This document shows, piece by piece, positions 38,755 to 41,253 of a stretch of DNA of 41,253 nucleotides. Every line of letters starts with the position of its first letter. The first letter of the stretch is position 1. The position numbers and the translations under genes were made by a program. The notes below the pieces were generated by a model. It was given only the letters and a program-made list of their open reading frames with translations, ran no database searches and was not told where the DNA came from. The stretch is from contig JAQUYA010000018.1 in the NCBI GenBank assembly GCA_028692055.1, forward strand, positions 1-41,253, written 5' to 3'. The stretch comes from Lachnospiraceae bacterium. Lineage in GTDB: Bacteria; Bacillota; Clostridia; Lachnospirales; Lachnospiraceae.

Positions 38755-40071
38755 TTATAAAAACATCTGATTTAGATGAATCAAAATCAGGTTCTTTTTT
38801 GTTTTAGCCTCTAATTCCACGCTTTCTTCAAATCCCTTTGCCGTAAACAAATAAATATATTCCGGTTTCAGCTTCGCCTTTTCCAAGCAAAACAGATTCC
38901 ATTCATAGTCCTCATAGGTGGTTAGCACATTTTCATATTTACAGAAAGAAACCATCACATGATTCTCATCGTCCTCCATAATGCCATCTATCGTACCGAC
39001 TTTTCCAACCCACTCACTTGACCTTGTAAATTTATAAGGAAGTAAGTCATCGCTGTTTTGCTGGTTCATATATGCCATACAAAAGTCTTTGAAGTAAAAA
39101 GCTACATATGAATCAAGGTTCTTTTCTATACATTCGGCATAAAATTCTTCTTTAGAAAGCAGTTCCTGTTTCTCAAGATTCGGAAATATAAAAAAATACC
39201 AGAAATGTGCAAATGGATTTTGAATACGGTAGATTCCTTTTTGTGCATTGCTTCTTCCCTCGGTATCAAGAGAAAATACCTTTTCCACAAGTTCAAGCTC
39301 CATTAAATTTTTCAAATATACACTTATCTTTGCACGTGAAAATCCCGTTTCCAGATACAAATCATTTAACTTTGATTTTCCTTTTGCCAGCGCAGATAAC
39401 AGGGTATTATAAACTGCTGTTTCACGTAATTCTGAGAGAATACAATAAGCTCCAAAAAACCAGATAGAAGAATTTTTTTCACAGATAATATTTCTGATAT
39501 TTTCTGTAAGAGAAGATTCCTTATCCAATTGCGTCAGTAATCCCGGATTCCCACCCAAAATACTAAACAACGTCAGGCACTCTTTTCTCGAATACGTCGG
39601 AAACATCTTCTTAATATCAGGAAAAGAAAGCTCCTTTATCTTATAAAAGGCAGAAATACGTAGCGCAATGCTTCTCATACGTCGTATCATACTGTTTTCT
39701 ACCCAGGCTATCGAAGAACTTGCTAAAATAACAAGTACATTTTTATTCTGAAAATTGCTGATAAATGCACTGACGGCTCTTACAAAATCATCGCTGGATT
39801 TTGCCAATATATGAAATTCATCTAAAATAAGAACCGTTTTCTCTTCTGTTCCTTCTATTCCCTCCTCTATCGAGAAGTTCCAGAGATTTTTCTGTTCTAA
39901 ATCGGAGTCATGTTTGGCAAGATCATACCGATATGGCTTATTTTTCACAAATTCAAGCAGTAAACTTGTCTTTCCAATATTCTTTTGTCCATAAACTACG
40001 AGTAGCTGGCTTCCCTGCTTTTCGTATAACTGTTGTAAATATGTAAGTTCCGCCTCTCTGCCTAGTAACAT
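38755..40071 (-). CDS. AAA+ ATPase of the archaeal-ATPase/DUF234 family
   Basis: A 438-residue STAND-like ATPase with a nuclease-like tail. Walker A is Gly28 to Thr35 (GQKNIGKT). Walker B is VLILDEFHIL near 80-90, and the sensor-like LVILASSS follows. A winged-helix region at about 220-270 (LSALAKGKSKLNDLYLETGFSRAKISVYL) precedes the DUF234 domain. The latter has GTIDGIMEDDENHVMVSFCKY and a KPEYIYLFTAKGF strand, reminiscent of a restriction-endonuclease-like fold. Such proteins are widespread in gut anaerobes and archaea but poorly understood. The ATG at 40071 has AGG upstream. A perfect palindrome lies before it. Confidence 0.87.
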   Translation of the reverse strand: MLLGREAELTYLQQLYEKQGSQLLVVYGQKNIGKTSLLLEFVKNKPYRYDLAKHDSDLEQKNLWNFSIEEGIEGTEEKTVLILDEFHILAKSSDDFVRAVSAFISNFQNKNVLVILASSSIAWVENSMIRRMRSIALRISAFYKIKELSFPDIKKMFPTYSRKECLTLFSILGGNPGLLTQLDKESSLTENIRNIICEKNSSIWFFGAYCILSELRETAVYNTLLSALAKGKSKLNDLYLETGFSRAKISVYLKNLMELELVEKVFSLDTEGRSNAQKGIYRIQNPFAHFWYFFIFPNLEKQELLSKEEFYAECIEKNLDSYVAFYFKDFCMAYMNQQNSDDLLPYKFTRSSEWVGKVGTIDGIMEDDENHVMVSFCKYENVLTTYEDYEWNLFCLEKAKLKPEYIYLFTAKGFEESVELEAKTKKNLILIHLNQMFL

Positions 40072-40092
40072 ATTTATTCCTATCTGCGTGTT

Positions 40093-40106
40093 TTATACGC
40101 GTATAA
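40093..40106. promoter_or_regulatory. Perfect 14-bp palindrome before the ATPase gene
   Basis: TTATACGCGTATAA reads the same on both strands and lies 22-35 bases upstream of the ATPase start, near where its promoter should be. The CGCG core stands out in this AT-rich spacer. It is a possible operator, perhaps for the ATPase's own winged-helix region. Confidence 0.45.
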
Positions 40107-40142
40107 TCAAAAGCAATGTAAAATATTTTTCACACCGTGCTC

Positions 40143-41066
40143 CTACATTTGTTTACTTAAAAGGATTTCCATTTCTTCATTCGTTTTTGGCTTGCCAATC
40201 AAAAATCCCTGAATCGTATCACAATCGATACTTTTCAAATACTCATATTGTTCTTTTGTTTCGACTCCCTCAGCGATTGTTTCGTAGCCCAATCTTTGTG
40301 CCATGGAAATAATAGATTCCACAATGATTCTACTTGGTTCATCTTTCATGATGGTATCTACAAAAGATTTATCTATTTTTAAAGTATTAATCGGAAGTCC
40401 TTTCAAATACGACAACGATGAAAATCCAGTTCCAAAATCATCTAAGGACACAGCGATACCATAATCACGTAACATAATCATTTTCTGAATCACATCATCA
40501 AAATCCTCAATTAAAACACTTTCCGTAATTTCCAATTCTACATCATTGCTGTCTACTTTATACTTTTTTAATGCATTCAGTAATTTCGATACAAAATCTT
40601 TACGTTTGTACTGAATGGCAGAAATATTAATGGATAATTTAAATGAATAATGATATTTCGCTTTCCATTCTGCATATGTTTTCAAGCTTTCATTAATTAC
40701 CCAGTCACCAATCGGAATAATCAAATTGTTTTTTTCAGCAATTGGAATGAAAACAGTCGGACTTATAATATTTCCATCGATATCTCTCCATCGCATTAAT
40801 GCTTCTACACCACGGAGAATATGGGTTTTAGTACAATATTGCGGCTGATAGCATAAGAAAAAGCAATTCATACCCATCGCTTCCTTCAGCTTATGTTCAA
40901 TCACTACATTTTCCAAAAAATCATTCAATATTTCTGAATTAAAATACTGAATAGAACCTTTTCCATTTGATTTTGAACGAAACATAACGATTTCCGCATA
41001 ATTGATTAATTCTACAGCACTTGTCGCCGCTTCCGGATACTCAGCTACGCCATAAGTGACTGACAT
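40143..41066 (-). pseudogene. EAL-domain protein with remnant of a GGDEF domain, 5'-truncated
   Basis: The EAL part looks intact and able to hydrolyse cyclic di-GMP: GVEALMRWRD, ELEITESVL, DDFGTGFSSLSYLKGLP, KIDKSF, IAEGVET and QGFLIGKP. Before it comes only the end of a GGDEF domain (SVTYGVAEYPE, then a degenerate ADxAMYxAK, here AEIVMFRSK). Similarity continues upstream in the same frame (ERITKPFLL near 41090-41116), until an in-frame TGA at 41157-41159 (minus strand). Palindromic repeats fill that area. The GGDEF signature itself is missing and no good ribosome site precedes the ATG at 41066. Most likely this is a truncated GGDEF-EAL gene. Alternatively, a short EAL protein is still made. 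Confidence 0.7.
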
Positions 41067-41133
41067 AGTCAATTCTCTTCTGTCCGTCAGTAAAAAAGGT
41101 TTGGTAATACGCTCCTGTATTGTATTATACCTG

Positions 41134-41154
41134 AATCCGTGAAACTCACGGATT
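41134..41154. repeat. 9-bp perfect hairpin at the broken end of the GGDEF-EAL gene
   Basis: AATCCGTGA (41134-41142) and TCACGGATT (41146-41154) pair perfectly around a 3-nt loop. The recognisable GGDEF-like reading frame ends at about this point. Confidence 0.7.
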
Positions 41155-41161
41155 AATCATA

Positions 41162-41217
41162 GCAAGTTGCACAAAGTGTATTGTTTTCTTCGAAAGAAGT
41201 GTATCTTGTGCACTTGC
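41162..41217. repeat. 56-bp imperfect palindromic element
   Basis: GCAAGTTGCACAA (41162-41174) pairs with TTGTGCACTTGC (41206-41217) with one bulged base. Inside is a second hairpin, TTCTT-CGA-AAGAA (41186-41198), and two direct copies of AGTGTAT. The structure resembles a small non-coding palindromic element. The GCACAAAGTG core also occurs near 9038. Confidence 0.65.
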
Positions 41218-41253
41218 CTGTTTTCAAATATCGTTTATTAAGCTGACGTTTAT

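Noticed and set aside
1..41253. CRISPR array, rRNA, tRNA or complete insertion sequence
   Set aside because: Reading through the gaps between genes I found no regularly spaced repeats, no tRNA cloverleaf-like stretch and no transposase. The longest spacer is about 330 bases.

Overview
This is chromosomal DNA of a low-GC Clostridia bacterium, most likely a member of the Lachnospiraceae. The evidence is the A/T-rich spacers, strong AGGAGG ribosome sites, a LexA-LysM SOS pair, a DUF4321-radC-mreBCD-pbp2-minCDE-rodA cluster, a HlyD-like gene beside yggS-sepF, and a two-gene iron-sulfur serine dehydratase. I cannot name a genus. I see no rRNA, tRNA, CRISPR array, complete insertion sequence or phage module.

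Layout. 1-2900: lexA and a divergent SOS-type LysM membrane protein, then a tandem-receiver response regulator and a small orphan protein. 2890-5084: a tyrosine recombinase, a TtcA-type tRNA thiolase and a repeat-rich gap. 5085-9000: an AI-2E family membrane protein, a cytidylate-kinase-like protein and L-serine dehydratase (sdaAB-sdaAA). 9178-11562: a CstA-type transporter and an unknown protein. 11744-17130: lspA-rluD, aroB, then hlyD-like-yggS-sepF. 17204-28388: a small P-loop protein and the cell-shape/division cluster, transcribed leftward from DUF4321 and radC through mreBCD, pbp2, minCDE and rodA to mgsA and a lipoprotein D,D-carboxypeptidase. 28515-35511: mutS-mutL-miaA-methionine gamma-lyase-like. 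35614-41253: a SulP transporter, a cation/proton antiporter, an AAA/DUF234 ATPase and a truncated GGDEF-EAL protein.

How the genes fit together. Most of the window is housekeeping: cell-wall elongation (MreBCD, PBP2, RodA), septum placement (MinCDE, SepF), lipoprotein maturation (LspA), RNA modification (MiaA, TtcA, RluD), mismatch repair (MutS, MutL, RadC) and SOS control (LexA with a division-inhibitor-like target). Serine dehydratase makes pyruvate, and a CstA-family carrier lies next to it.

The clearest regulatory find is a fluoride (crcB-type) riboswitch with an overlapping terminator on the minus strand at about 38610-38698, directly before the cation/proton antiporter. Other points of interest are a palindrome at the predicted mutS transcription start built from LexA-like half sites, a pair of 33-bp repeats carrying micro-ORFs before the AI-2E gene, and palindromic sequences that seem to cut off a GGDEF-EAL gene at the right edge.
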